Positions 11,703 to 23,071 of a stretch of 64,000 bases of DNA are shown here, piece after piece; position 1 is the first letter of the stretch, and each line of letters opens with the position of its first letter. The position numbers and the translations under genes were made by a program. The notes under the pieces are model-generated. The model was not told the DNA's origin. It saw only the letters and a program-made list of their open reading frames with translations, and made no database searches. The stretch is from Falciphora oryzae (Eukaryota > Ascomycota > Sordariomycetes > Magnaporthales > Magnaporthaceae): positions 6,756 to 70,755 of the forward strand of contig JNVV01000089.1 in NCBI GenBank assembly GCA_000733355.1, read 5' to 3'.

Positions 11703-12458
11703 TTAGCTGGTCCAGTTGGTTACCATCGACAAGGACGAAATAGTATCCGGGTGTTTTGGACTAAGGATTTGCTGCCGGGTTTGTGCGCAATGCTTCATCA
11801 GCCCCAGGGCATCTCTATGCCGGCCCTAACTTTTCCAAGTGAACGCGAGGTTGTTTATGCTCGTTATCGTGTTGGGATGGTCGACCCCGAGCTTGGTTTT
11901 GCTTGTTTCCATTACCTTTATAAATAGCCTTTTAGCCTCTTCCTATCAGCTTTGATTCCTGTATATCGACGCGAGGTTTGCTATGTTTGTTAGCGTATCG
12001 GGATGGTCGACCCCGAGCTTGGTTTTGCGAGTTTCCATCACCTCCACTTTTAGCCTTTTAGCTTCCTTCTACCGGCCTTGATTCCAAAATGTCGACGCGA
12101 GGTTGTTTATGCTCGCTAGCGTAGAGGGATGGTCGACCCCGAGCTTGGTTTTGCTCGTTTCTATCACCTCCACCTTTAGCCTTTCAGCCTCCTTCCACCG
12201 GCCTTGATTGCTGTATGTCGACGCGAAGTTTGATATGCTTTTTAGCGTGTCGGGATGGTTGACCCCGAGCTTGGTTTTGCTTGTTTCCATCACCTGCACC
12301 CCTAGCGACTCCGCTTTCGCCCATAACCCTTTTTCCAAATACACCTCAACTAGCTTTGATGTGCTAGCCAAAGTCCGCTTGTCGTCTTTTCCTAGCCTCT
12401 TCTCATTGCTCCTTTGAGCCTTTCTCACCATCCGCTCTGCCACCTCATTTTGTATTGA
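11703..12458 (-). pseudogene. C-terminal TPR-repeat tail (NLR/kinesin-light-chain type), broken
   Basis: A single minus-strand frame shows about five 42-residue tetratricopeptide units with the signature METSKTKLGVDHPDTL, INNLAST and GRWKEAERLKVEV. It then ends in DALGLMKHCAQTRQQIL, HPDT and a stop at 11,703-11,705, the usual end of fungal TPR tails on NB-ARC or patatin-like receptors. Stops lie inside repeats where Trp or Gln is expected (GR*KEAKRL, YRNQS**EEAKR, KS*GRH), fitting RIP of a repeat-rich gene. The N-terminal domains are missing: upstream sequence changes abruptly at about 12,458 into an LTR. The original effector domain is unknown. Confidence 0.8.
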
Positions 12459-12773
12459 TGGTAAAACAGAAACGATAGCTTGCCCTCCGGACCTCCTTCA
12501 CAGGGGGTCTCTCGGGCCCTCCTTATGCTCTGGCCCTCCGGCCGTCCTTCGGCTGTCGTCGGCGCGCCTCCTCCTCCGTGGCGTCCGTCGGGGCCTGCCT
12601 TTCGGGTTGTTATCGGCACACTGCCTCCTCCGCGGCGTCCGTCGGAACTGGATGTATTTCGTCCCTCTTAGGGTTCCGGGCCGGGCTGATCTGCGGGGGC
12701 TGATCGGCGTGCGTGTCGTAAAGTTAAACTCTCCTGATCCGCACATCCGTTAGGGCTTGCGCCCTTCCGGCTA
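12459..12773 (-). repeat. Distal part of element D 3' LTR (type 1)
   Basis: It aligns in reverse with the 527-bp LTRs of element A (for example 45,241-45,520), sharing the ACGGATGTGCGGATCAGG and AACAACCGAAAGGCAGG blocks. About the last 170 bp of the LTR are missing at the left. The right edge is the TA target site of the pogo insertion. Confidence 0.85.
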
Positions 12774-12838
12774 AGTCGGGTACCCCCCTGTCCGACCAAC
12801 CCCCTGTCCGACCAACCCCCTGTCCGACCACTCCAATT
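12774..12838 (+). repeat. Left TIR and 16-bp subterminal tandem units of the pogo element
   Basis: The left end has three tandem copies of a unit built on CCCCCTGTCCGACCA, whereas the right end (14,603-14,643) has two. Repeated subterminal units of this sort often serve as transposase binding sites; the unequal number is seen directly. Confidence 0.85.
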
Positions 12839-12937
12839 TTGTCCGGAGGCGGCACGACCCTACACCGCTACTTTCGCATATCTCAACCAAAATGCATCCG
12901 TTCTCCATAGTTTCTACTGCATTTTGTAGGCGAAAAG

Positions 12938-14545
12938 ATGGTGAAGCAGTATACCGAAGCCCAGATCGAGGAGGCCTGCCGTTTGGCCGACGCCGGCATG
13001 CCAATCCGGCGGGCCGCCGCCATACAAAGGATACCCTACTCTACCTTCCGGGGCAGATATCTCGGTGCAAAATCCTATCAGCAGGCACAAGAAAAACACC
13101 AGAGGTTATTTGAGGAGGAGGAAACGCACCTGGCCACCTAGGTGGCCTTACAGGCCTCCTTAAGGCTTCCACCAACCTACGGGGAACTGCGCTTTTACGC
13201 CACTAAAATCTTCCGTACTACGGGGGACTCCCGGCCCCCAGGGAAGAACTGGACCCGGGGTTTTTTGTGCCGGAACCCTTAAATAAAGGTTTATTAAGGC
13301 CTACGCATGGAAAACGCGCGAGCAAAGGGTGTAACAACCGATATAATACGAGGTTGGTGGCCCAAGTTGGCTATCCCGGAAATCGCCGGGATCCCAGCCA
13401 AATATAGGCACAACGTCGACGAAAGGGGCCTACAGGAAGGTCGTACGGGTAACGGCCTCGTATTAGGTCTTGCCGGGACTCGTCCTTTGCACAGAAAAGA
13501 GCCCGGATCTCGTGCCTGGACCTCGTTTATCGAATGCGTCTCGGCTACGGGGGTCCGGCTTCCTCCCTTTATAATTTTCAAAGGAAAACACCTGCAAAAC
13601 CAGTGGTTTCCAGATCAGCAGGGCTTTTTTAACGATTAGGAGTTCATTATAACAAAAAACGGCTGGATTTCTGATCGCACGGCCGTAAAATGGCTGTAAA
13701 AGATCTACCTTCCTCGCACCCGGCCAGACCCCCCTCAACCACGTTTGCTGATCCTAGACGGCCACGGATCCCACGTAACAAAGGCCTTCCAGTACCTTTG
13801 CTTTTAGAACGACGTTTATCTTTTATATTTACCCCCTTATACCTTTTACGTTCTGCAGCTTTTCGATTTGAGAGTTTTCTCCACTATTAAACAGGCTTAC
13901 CGGCAGGGAATAAAGGCCCAAACCCAATTCTATTGCTTTATAGTTGTAAGGAAAAGATTATTCCTTACAAAATATAAGGCTTTACGAAAGAAAGGGATAA
14001 CCCCTGCAAATATAAAGGCAGGGTGGGCCGCATCGGGTTTGTGGCCGGTCCGGATTAGCAAACCCCTTATAAGCCGCCTTTTGCTTGAGAACTTTAACAC
14101 CAGGTCTCCAGGGACCTCCGACGCTGGTCCCATGCAATAGAGGGCACCGGAGAACTTTAGGAAGGTCCTTGTTACTTGCAAAAGGTCCTGGAAAACTCCC
14201 ACCAAAAGCCGGGAATTGGCCGCGCAAATGGAGGATTTCACTACTACAATCCGGACCACCCCCACAAAGCGACTATTCCTTCGGAAGGTCCGCAAAGGCT
14301 TTACGCTAAAAGACTTCGAAATAGCTAATTGTTATTAAAAAATCCGCTTTTTAAAGGCACAACTGGAAGCTGCCCGTCCCCGGAAAAGGAAAAGGGTGGT
14401 ACCGGATCCCAACGAGATTTTCGTAACTGGGCGGCAGGTTTACTTAGCAAAGGAGGGTAATCCAGCTACGGAAGATGCATTATCGGAATCAGCGGAAAAT
14501 TTTAAACAAAAGGATGTACAAGATTGTATAGTTGTTGGCTGGTAG
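12938..14545 (+). pseudogene. pogo-like transposase (HTH and DDE domains), nonsense-mutated
   Basis: Starts MVKQYTEAQIEEACRLAD with a psq-type helix-turn-helix at residues 5-45 (IRRAAAIQRIPYSTFRGR), followed by a CENPB-like region. The DDE core has HNVDERGLQEG (first Asp), LLILDGHGSHVT (second Asp) and the family motif LPPYTFYVLQLFDLRVFSTIKQAY carrying the third acidic residue. It ends in a basic helical tail (ARPRKRKRVVPDPNEIFV). The whole 536-codon stretch stays in one frame with stops at about 13,139, 13,280, 13,637, 13,697, 13,807, 14,138 and 14,335 and no frameshifts, so point mutation alone inactivated it. The family cuts and pastes DNA at TA sites. Confidence 0.92.
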
Positions 14546-14643
14546 AGCCGTGAATTTAGAGTTGAAAGGTGGTGTTATTGTTGGGAACAGGCAAAAATTA
14601 AGTGGTCGGACAGGGGGTTGGTCGGACAGGGGGGTACCCGACT

Positions 14644-14722
14644 TACCACCCGGAGGCCTCCTTTAAGGTCACCGGTGGCGTCCCCTACGGCTGCTGGCCA
14701 TGGTTTTGTGTGGGGTGTTACA
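14644..14722 (-). repeat. Proximal part of element D 3' LTR (type 1)
   Basis: Read on the minus strand from 14,722 it starts TGTAACACCCCACACAAAAC, the type-1 LTR start. It continues to the TA at 14,644-14,645 where the pogo element entered. The sequence just outside, toward 14,723, is the polypurine tract of D. Confidence 0.9.
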
Positions 14723-14983
14723 ACTATCCCCCTCCTAAGGAGGCTGTCCTCGGCTTCTAACTTTTTCCTTTTCCCTGGTGCAACGACATGTCTTCGTGGA
14801 CTCGCAAGGGCGTTAACCGTCTCTTTTCCTCGCCTGGGGTGGGCGTTGGTCTTTAGTAAAACCTTTGAAAAAGGATGACCAACTTGGCGATTTTAGGTGT
14901 CCCCTTCTTTACTGCTCGGCTCCGCGTCCTGGAGCTCGCGGATTTTTCGGTTCCTTTTGTTCCGGGCCCTTTGGAAGGCTCGT
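14723..14983 (-). pseudogene. Element D pol C-terminal tail and 3' leader
   Basis: In the minus frame this continues the D protein after element C is removed, ending with KIAKLVILFQRFY and a stop near 14,853, then non-coding sequence to the polypurine tract. TSD of element C: CTCGT at 14,979-14,983. Confidence 0.8.
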
Positions 14984-15641
14984 TGTAACACCCGCCGACC
15001 CAACGCGCCCGCGGGCGCGATATCAGCCAGCCACGCTCACGCCTTCGCCCGCCAACGGCTTTGGCGATTAGCACCCGCCAACCTAACGCGACCGCGAGCA
15101 TGATATCCGCCAGCCAATAGGGTGGCGCATGCGACGTGCTGTTTTAGGAGAGTCAGATCCAAGGGGTTGTGACACGCTGGNNNNNNNNNNNNNNNNNNNN
15201 NNNNNNNNNNNNNNNNNNNNNTTAGCACCCGCCAACCTAACGCGACCGCAAGCACGATATCCGCCAGCCAATAGGGTGGCGCATGCGACGTGCTGTTTTA
15301 GGAGAGTCAGATCCAAGGGGTTGTGACACGCTGGTATAGAGGGATCCCTACATGACACATTTAAACCCCGAAGCGTTAATTCGGGACGGAGCATATCCAG
15401 ACCCGTACGGGCGCCGCGGGGAAGAAGGCATGCCGACGGCAAGCCGACGGCAGCCGAAGGACTGTGTATAAGAAGGGCCCGAAGGACCTCCTATAAAGGG
15501 GGTTTGGAGGGCAAGCAATCGTTTTTCTATTTCTTTACCATTATAGATTTGTCGAGCCCCGTACTGTTAAGCCATTGAACCTTTGAGATCCCCTTTCCCT
15601 ACAGACGTGACTTTCCCCTTAGGAGGCTACAGTTTGTTACA
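14984..15641 (+). repeat. 5' LTR of element C (type 2) with gap and internal duplication
   Basis: It starts TGTAACACCCGCC and ends TTTGTTACA. It is 658 bp as assembled against 504 bp for the 3' LTR. The extra length comes from a segment of about 110 bp that occurs on both sides of 41 Ns (15,181-15,221). A collapsed or mis-joined assembly is more likely than a real tandem duplication. Confidence 0.85.
15181..15221. other. Assembly gap (41 N)
   Basis: Undetermined bases within the 5' LTR of element C, between two near-identical copies of the same LTR segment. Confidence 0.99.
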
Positions 15642-15687
15642 ATTCGATTGCTTTTCCTGCTTAGACCTTTAGTACTTATTAGCTACG

Positions 15688-17083
15688 ATGTTCGACTTTG
15701 GAGAGTTCGTTGAGGTTAACGACCCAGGCTAGAACGAGGATTCAGGCTAGAACGAGGATCCAGGCCAGAACGAGGGTTTAGGGATAGGAACGTCCACCCT
15801 GCCCTTAGGACGCGAGCAACTTATTCCCGATAACTTTCGCGGTTACCCCGAGTTTAGCATTTATAGCGTTGCTTTTTACACCCGCTTACAGCTTGTTTAT
15901 TATATCTCGCGCGATTACGTCCCTATTAAGCTCCTGTTACAGTTCCAAAAAGCCCTAATGGAACGAAAGGCAGTTCGCGAGGCCTTTGGCCTCCCAAACG
16001 ATTCGGACGATCCGGATCACCCTTAGCCCCAGCAGCGTATTTGAGTTTCGACCCCTTAGCAGCATGGCTAGGAGGTTAACCGCCCGTTAGGCAGGCCCGG
16101 CAGCCAATCGATATCTGGGGCACCATCACACCACTTACTAGCAAAGGAGACCGACGAGGAAGACGACACCTTTTTTTTCGTACGATAAGGATAGAGGCAG
16201 CTATAAGATCCTATGGAAGATGCCCGAACTGAAGCTTCCAAGCTTAGTACAGGACTTCGACCATTGGGAAAGCAAATTCGACCTACTGTTCGAAGCCAAC
16301 CTTAACGGCTTCACTACGGCCAAATCACGCATTGTAGCCGCAGTCGGAACCTTCGACAGCGACCTCAATTCCGTTTACAACGGCTCGCGCAAGGCCAACC
16401 CTATTTTGGGCCTACATTGGCGCAAGTTTATGCGGTGGCTCCGCAGCACCACACTGCGAGGAGATTCTTTACTTTTTAGGGCCACTAACGATTTGCAACA
16501 ACTTATGCAAAAAAACAACGAGGACCCCGGCGTTTTCGCAGCGCGATACCGACGCATGTGCGGCGACGCAGGGCAGGCAGCGGATATTAACGGCTACGTG
16601 GTTCGTTTGGTCCTTGCTTTAAAGGTCCAAGTCACCCGTGGGATGCACTATAAGGCAGAGACCTTGGAGGACCTTGTCGCTATAGCTTAGGTTATTTGGG
16701 ATATTTTAGGTACGGGCGCCCGCGCCCCGTACGAGGAGAAGAAGGACTCCCAGAGGCCTTCCTATAAAAAGGACCAGAAGGAGTCGAACAAGGACGGGAA
16801 ACACAAGCCCCGAGGCAGATAGGAAGGGCGCAACCAACGCCCTAAAAGCAACGGACGCACGACGCTTTCACCTACCGAACGCTAACGGCGCTGGGATGAA
16901 AACGCATGCATGAAGTGCGGTAAGCCCAACCATATGGCGAAGGATTGCAAAAGCCCCTTTTCCGCTACCAAACCTCCTAAAAATGGCGAGCCCCTTCCGG
17001 ACGGAAAGGCCAAAATCAACTCCTTGAAGCGCAGGAAGGAGGAGGACGGAGAGGAGCCGAGCGATAAGCGCCAGAAAAACTAA
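15688..17083 (+). pseudogene. Element C gag-like protein
   Basis: Begins MFDFGEFVEVND with three QNED-like units. A capsid-like core runs from MPELKLPSLVQDFDHWESK at 16,220 to 16,690. The zinc knuckle CMKCGKPNHMAKDC lies near 16,911-16,955, and the end is basic and acidic with a stop at 17,081. A run of eight T at 16,171-16,178 has seven T in A and seven in B, giving a one-base frameshift that separates the N-terminus from the core. CAG-to-TAG stops also occur. Confidence 0.85.
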
Positions 17084-20000
17084 AGGGGAACCCGGTTATC
17101 CCCGCACCGGCGTTCCGTGACGACCAGATTCGCACAGCCCTTGCGCTCGTTACTAAGGGGATCGTTAGCGCTCCTAACGGCGGTCCAAAGGTTGAGGTCG
17201 AGGTCGGCCTAAACACGCACGCCGAAGTGAATATAGTCTCTATTACCTTTTGCAAATCCCTGGGATACCAACCGTGCAACCGTCCCAAGCACGACCACCA
17301 GTCCCTTACCTTAGCCGCCGCAGGCAATTAAAGCGTAAAAACCTACGGTGTTTATTACCTACGATTAAGCTTTTATAACTAGTACGGCATTACGGTGGAG
17401 GTTATCCGGCCGTTCCTAGCTATCGAACGAAGCTTAGCAAACGCCCCTATCTTTATAGGCATGCCATTAATGAAGGAATTGGCTATGGACCTTCACTTGG
17501 CCGAAAGTACCTGGCCGAAAGTACCTGGCGTTTTAATTAACGCCCGCGCATTTATTAACTGTCCGCGCATTACTTCCGAAGGAGCTTTTAAATTAAAGAT
17601 CGTGTGCTTGTTTGTTCTATCCGCTTTAACCCTTCCATTAGCACGGAGGAGGACGACCCGTTCGAGGACCCTCCGGACGAACCGCCGGATTTAGGAAACG
17701 TCCCTGTAAGCCTCCGGACGAGCCATTCCAACGTGTTCGACGTTCGCAAAGGAAAAATGCTTCCGAAGCATGGCTATAGCGACTATGCCATCGATTTAAT
17801 CCCGGGCAAAGAGCCCCCGTGGAAGCAGATTTATTACTTATCCCCAGCCGAGTCCGCAGCCTTTCGAAAGTATTTCGCCGATGCCTTCGCATAAGGCATT
17901 ATTCGGGAATTACAGTCACCGGTAGGAGCCCCTATCATTTTCGTTCCGAAAAAGGACGGTACGTTACGCTTATGCGTTAATTACCGAGGGCTAAACGATA
18001 TTACTATTAAGAATAGAGCACTATTTCCGCTTATTGGGGAAATGCTCGACCGGTTAAACGGTGCCAAATGCTTTTTTAAAATCGACTTCGTTAATGCCTA
18101 TTATCGACTTCGTATTAAAAAGGGTAATAAGTGGAAAACCGCGTTCCGTACTAAGTACGGGCATTACAAATACCTCGTGCTACCTTTCGGGCTTACCAAT
18201 GCCCCAGTATCGTTCCAAACCTACATTAACCGGGCCTTGCGAAGTTTAATGGACGATTTCGTTATCGTTTACCTAAACGATATCCTTATTTATTCCAATA
18301 GCGAAAAGGAACACCAGCACTACCTAAAGTTGGTTTTAAATCGATTTCGTGCGTTTAAGTTTTATGCCAACCCGAAAAAATGCACCTTTTTTTAGCAAGA
18401 ATTTAAGTTCCTAAGTTTTATCGTAAATACCGAAAGGCTTAAAATGGATCCCGCGCGAGTTCAGGTCGTTCGCGAATGGATCGACCACCTACCTCGCACG
18501 TATAGGGATATTTAAGTTTTCGTCGGGTTTTGTAATTTTTACCGACGGTTTATCCACGGCTTTTCCCGCATAACGAAACCTTTGCACGACTTTTTGCACG
18601 GGATGAAAAACGGACGCAAGCCAGGCCAGATAGGCCACTATTGGCAGGAACCCCAGCAGTAGGCGTTTAAGGACCTAATTAACGCCTTTACTACTGCACT
18701 AGTGCTACGGCACTACGACCCGCTTCTACCTTTACGGATGGAAACGGATGCTTCCGATTTTGCTATAGCAGGCATTTTATTATAAAAATACGACGGCTAA
18801 TAGCACCTTATAGCTTACTGGTCCCAAAAGTTTAAAGGAGCCGAAATCCGGTACCTTACGTACGATAAGGAACTTTTCGCAATAGTGGGAAGTTTTCGCT
18901 ATTGGCGATATTACTTTAAAGGGGCGCAAGCTACGGAGGTGTTTTCGGATCATGAAAACCTAAAGGCTTTTATAAAGCAGGAGCGTTTAAACGGACGGCA
19001 GGCCCGATAGCTGTTACAATTGGCCCCGTACGATTTCGAAATTAAATACCGGCCAGGGTTTTTAAACCCGGCCGATGCTCCGTCTCGCCGACCGGACTAT
19101 ATGGACGGTCGGGAGGAAGGATAGGAAACTTTCATCAAAAAGCTTTTGCCAACGTTATTTAATAAGATAAGTCGGAAACAAAACGTGTCGGATTATAAGC
19201 CGCACGCAGCAAAGGACACTGCCGAGGGAATGACGCCTAATAAGCCTCCCTAGCCAGTAAGCGCAAAGAGCGCACCTAACGAGCGATCCCCCGGAAATTT
19301 GGTTTTTAACCGGCGAAGCGAGCGGGATAGCGTGCGTTTGGCATAACGTACGTTAGCCGACGATCTAGACGCTTTAAGGGTTATCCATACCTTACAGGTG
19401 CAATTTGTCACTCGCTAAGAGGCACGTACCGCTTTAGATTGGTTTAAAAGCAGCGTACGAGCGGATTCCCCTAAAGAAATCCTAACGCCGCTAAAAAAAT
19501 GGATTGGGGACGTATAAAAGCGGGATCCGGCAAGCATAAATTTGCTTAAAAGGCTAATAGAAATTAAAAAGCCCCGTTTGCTAGTACCTGACGTGAAATA
19601 TACCGCACCGTACCGAAATATTAAAACGACGCTTCGGTAGCGAAAAGCATCGTGCTTCCACCTAGCTAACGGTAACGAATTGATTTTCCGGGGAAGCTAG
19701 GTTTACGTCCTTGCAAACGAGGTTTTAAAAACCGAAATTTTGAAACAATTTCACGATTTTCCGGGAGCTGGTCATTAGGGCGTGGCCAAAACCTTAGATT
19801 TAATCCAGCGCTTCTTTTGGTGGGATGGGGTTAAAGGGGATATTATTGCATACGTAATATCGTGCCTTTAGTGCCAAAGGAAAGCGATTTATCGTTATAA
19901 GCTCTACGGCAAATTTAAACCCTTACCGCCGCTAAAGGACGGGCAGCTTATAAAAGAGATTTTTTTGGATTGGGTAACTGGCTTACTTGAAAGTAGGACG

Positions 20001-21120
20001 GCGAGCGGTCAGGTTTTTAACGCGATTTTTGTCGTCGTGTGCCGGTTAACCAAATACGTGGTTTTTATACCTATACGAGCTGACACAAGCGTTGGGCAAT
20101 TCGCAAAGCTGTTTTTCGAACGTATCGAATGCGTGTTTGGCACTTCCAGGAATATCGTTAGCGACCGGGATAGCCGTATTACTAGTGCCTTTTGGGAGGA
20201 GGTGTGCAAGCACCAAATTATTAAAAGACGCATGTCGACCGCCTACCATCCTTAAACGGACGGGCAAACGGAAGTCCTAAATCGTGTGATCGAGGATTAC
20301 CTTTGCAGTTACTGCGCCGGTTTGGAAAATTCCTGGGTATTACTATTACCGTTGGTAGCGTACGCTTATAACAACAGCCGGAATTTTACCACAAAGCACT
20401 CGCTTTTTTACTTCTTATACGGATCGGATTGCGAGATGCGGATTGATATCGCGGACGATATCTTTAAGGGGAGGGTACCCGCAGCGAAAAACCGTATCGA
20501 ACGACTTTACGCATTGCGTAAGGAGCTAAAAGAAACGTTACTGTAAGCATAGGAGCGGTTAGCTAAATATTACAATAGGAACCACACCTTTATGCAGTTC
20601 GTAGTTGGAAATTTGGTAAAGTTATTTACGAAAAATTTGCGGTTGAAAAATAAAAAGTTAGCACCTAGATGGATCGGCCCTTTTCGGATTACCGAACGTA
20701 TCGGTTAGCAGGCTTACCGATTAGCACTTTCCGAGCACTACCGCCGTTTGTACGACGTTTTCCCTGTGCAGTACTTCGAACGGTATATTGCTAAAAAGCA
20801 AGGAGATGAGGTGCCGTTACTTATGCTAAAGTACGAGGACGATTAAAAAGAATGGGAAGTCGAAGAAGTGCGAGACGAGGGTTACATTAAGGGCAAGAAG
20901 TACTACCTGGTTAAATGGAAGGATTGGCCGGCAGAGTATAACACCTGGGAGCCGGAGGAGCACCTTTAAGGCGCCCTTACGAGAGTACGAGCCTTTTAAA
21001 GGGCCCGGAACCGAAGGGACCAAAGGATCCGTAAGCTTTAGGACGTAGAGCCAAGTAGTGAAGGAGAGGACCCCTAAGGATCGCCAAGTTGGTTATCCTT
21101 TTCCAAGGGTTTTATTGGAG
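17084..21120 (+). pseudogene. Element C pol: protease, RT, RNase H, integrase, chromodomain
   Basis: Protease-like region at 17,095-17,330 (VEVGLNTHAEVNIVS, where D-T-G is expected). RT at about 17,930-18,420 with [26 protein letters not shown] and [12 protein letters not shown]. RNase H at about 18,730-19,110 (METDASDFAIAGILL, YDKELFAIV). Integrase zinc region at 19,740-19,900 and core at 19,960-20,560 (VSDRDSRITSAFWEE). Chromodomain at about 20,845-20,970 (KYYLVKWKDWPAEYNTWEPEE). Many stops are TAG or TAA in place of Gln and Trp codons. The protein is collinear with A, B and D. Confidence 0.9.
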
Positions 21121-21250
21121 ACCAGCGCCTACCCTTAGGCGAAGGAAAAGACGGTTAACGCCTTTGCGAGTCCACGAAAACTTGTCGTTGCACCAGGAAA
21201 AAGAAGGGAAGGTTGGAGGCCGAGGACAGCCTTTTTAAAGGGGGGATAGT

Positions 21251-21754
21251 TGTAACACCCGCCGACCCAACGCGCCCGCGGGCGCGATATTAGCCAGCTA
21301 CGCTTACGCCTTCGCCCGCTAACGGCTTTGGCGATTAGCACCCGCTAACCTAACGCGACCGCAAACACGATATCCGCCAGCTAATAGGGTGGCGCATGCG
21401 ACGTGTTGTTTTAGGAGAGTTAGATCCAAAGGGTTGTGACACGCTGGTACAAAGGGATCCTTATATGACACATTTAAACCCCGAAGCGTTGATTCGGGAC
21501 GGAGCATATCCAGACCCGTACGGGCGCCGCGGGGAAGAAGGCATGCCGACGGCAGGCCGACGGCAGCCGAAGGACTGTGTATAAGAAGGGCCCGAAGGAC
21601 CTCCTGTAAAGGGGGTTTGGAGGGCAAGCAATCGTTTTTCTATTTTTTCACCATTATAGATTTGTCGAGCCCCGTACTGTTAAGCCATTGAACCTCTAAG
21701 ATCCCCTTTCCCTACAAACGTGACCCTCCCCCTAGGAGGCTACAGTTTGTTACA
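21251..21754 (+). repeat. 3' LTR of element C (type 2, 504 bp)
   Basis: Preceded by the purine-rich TTTTTAAAGGGGGGATAGT and bounded by TGTAACACCC and TTTGTTACA. It differs from the 5' LTR mainly by C/T and G/A changes. Confidence 0.93.
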
Positions 21755-23071
21755 CTCGTACTCTCGTAGGTGCGCCGCGAAGGTGTTTTTCGGGCTCCCA
21801 AGTGTTATATTCTGCCGGCCAATCTTTCCACTTGATTAGGTAGTACTTTTTGCCTCGGATCCGTCCCTTATCTCGTACTTTTTCGACCTCCCATTCCTTT
21901 TGGTCGTCCTCGTACTTTGGCATAGGTAGCGGCACTTCGTTTCCTTGTTTTTTGGCAGTATACCGCTCGAGGTACTGCACGGGAATGACGTCGTAAAAAC
22001 GGCGGTGATGTTTGGGAAATGCCAAACGGTAGGCCTGCTGGCTTATGCGTTCGGTAATCCGGAAGGGACCGATCCATTTAGGTGCTAACTTTTTGTTTTT
22101 TAAACGCAGGTTTTTCGTGGACATTTTGACTAAATTTCTAATTGCGAATTGCATAGGGATGTGGTTTTTGTTGTAGTATTTAGCTGACCGTTCCTGTGCT
22201 TGCAGTAACGTCTTTTTGAGCTCTTTGCGCAATGCATGAAGTCGTTCGATGCGGTTTCTTGCTGCGGGTACCCTCCCTTTAGGGATATTGTCCGCGATAT
22301 TAATCCGCATTTCGCAGTCCGATCCGTACAGGAAATAGAACGGCGAGTGCCTTGTGGTGAAGTTCCTGCTGTTGTTATAGGCGTAAGCTGCTAACGGTAG
22401 CAGTGATGCCTAGGAGTTCTCCAAACCGGCGCAGTAGTTGCGGAGGTAATCTTCGATAACGCGGTTAAGGATTTCCGTCTGCCCGTCCGTTTGAGGATAG
22501 TAGGCGGTCGACATGCGTTTTTTGATGATCTGGTGTTTGCACACTTTTTTTTAAAAGCTATTGGTGATGCGGCTATCGCGATCGCTAACGATGTTTTTGG
22601 GGGTACCGAATACGTATTCGATACGCTCGAAAAACAGCTTTGCGAACTGTCCTGCACTTGTATCAGTTTGTGTGGGGATAAGGACCACGTATTTGGTTAA
22701 TCGGCATACGACGACGAAAATCGCGTTGAAGACCTGACCACCCGCCGTCCTGCTTTTAGGTAGGCCGGTCACCCAGTCCAAAGAGATCTCTTTTATAGGC
22801 TGCCCGTTTTTTGGCGGTGGTAGGGGTTCAAGTTTGCCGTAGGGCTTGTGACGATGAATCGCTTTCCTTTGGCATTGAGGGCACGATGCCACATATGCCG
22901 TAACATCCCCCTTAACTCCATCCCACCAGAAAAAGCGCTGGATGAGATCTAGAGTTTTGGCCACGCCCCAGTGACCGGCTCCCGGGAAGTCGTGAAACTG
23001 TCTCAGGATTTCGGCCCTTAAGGCCTCGTCTGTAGGGACATAAACCTGATTTCCCCGGAAGATCAACTCGT
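21755..23071 (-). pseudogene. Element D integrase and chromodomain
   Basis: On the minus strand a single frame contains the HHCC zinc domain (LRQFHDFPGAGHWG, ASCPQCQRKA) and the integrase core (SLDWVTGLPKSRTAGG, VSDRDSRITNSF). The GSDCEMRINIADNIPKGR block and a well-preserved chromodomain (KGRIRGKKYYLIKWKDWPAE, YNTWEPEKHL) follow. Only two stops interrupt it, one where a conserved SFWEEVC reads SF*KKVC through G-to-A changes. The N-terminal pol part is missing beyond 23,071. Confidence 0.92.

Larger units (their letters stand above)
12774..14643 (+). mobile_element. pogo/Fot-like DNA transposon, 1,870 bp, inserted in LTR of D
   Basis: Perfect 41-bp terminal inverted repeats (12,774-12,814 and 14,603-14,643) begin AGTCGGGTACCCCCCTGTCC. 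They are flanked by TA on both sides (12,772-12,773 and 14,644-14,645), the target duplication of Tc1/mariner-pogo elements. Removing the element and one TA rejoins the LTR exactly (GGC-TA-CCACCCGG). It carries one transposase gene in a single frame with seven or more nonsense codons. Confidence 0.95.
14984..21754 (+). mobile_element. Ty3/gypsy retrotransposon C, full-length, inserted in element D
   Basis: A complete plus-strand chromovirus: 5' LTR 14,984-15,641, gag from 15,688, pol to about 21,120, polypurine tract just before the 3' LTR 21,251-21,754. The 5-bp target duplication CTCGT (14,979-14,983 and 21,755-21,759) is perfect. RIP-type stops, a homopolymer frameshift in gag and missing catalytic Asp residues make it non-autonomous. 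Assembly has a 41-N gap in the 5' LTR. Confidence 0.95.
12459..23071 (-). mobile_element. Ty3/gypsy retrotransposon D (minus strand, truncated, hosts pogo and element C)
   Basis: D consists of an incomplete 3' LTR of type 1 (12,459-12,773 plus 14,644-14,722, split by the pogo element) and of 3' body sequence (14,723-14,983 plus 21,755-23,071, split by element C). Only integrase, chromodomain and tail survive; gag, protease, RT and the 5' LTR are gone, cut off at 23,071 beside a 15-C run. D is far less RIP-mutated than A or B, with only two stops in about 440 codons. The LTR end at 12,459 is also lost, joined to a TPR pseudogene. Confidence 0.85.

Noticed and set aside
21319..21627. Open frame of 102 codons, with similar frames at 9,579-10,028 and 15,083-15,442
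   Set aside because: These recur in each type-2 LTR and follow the LTR sequence; they have no start context or domain and are repeat sequence.
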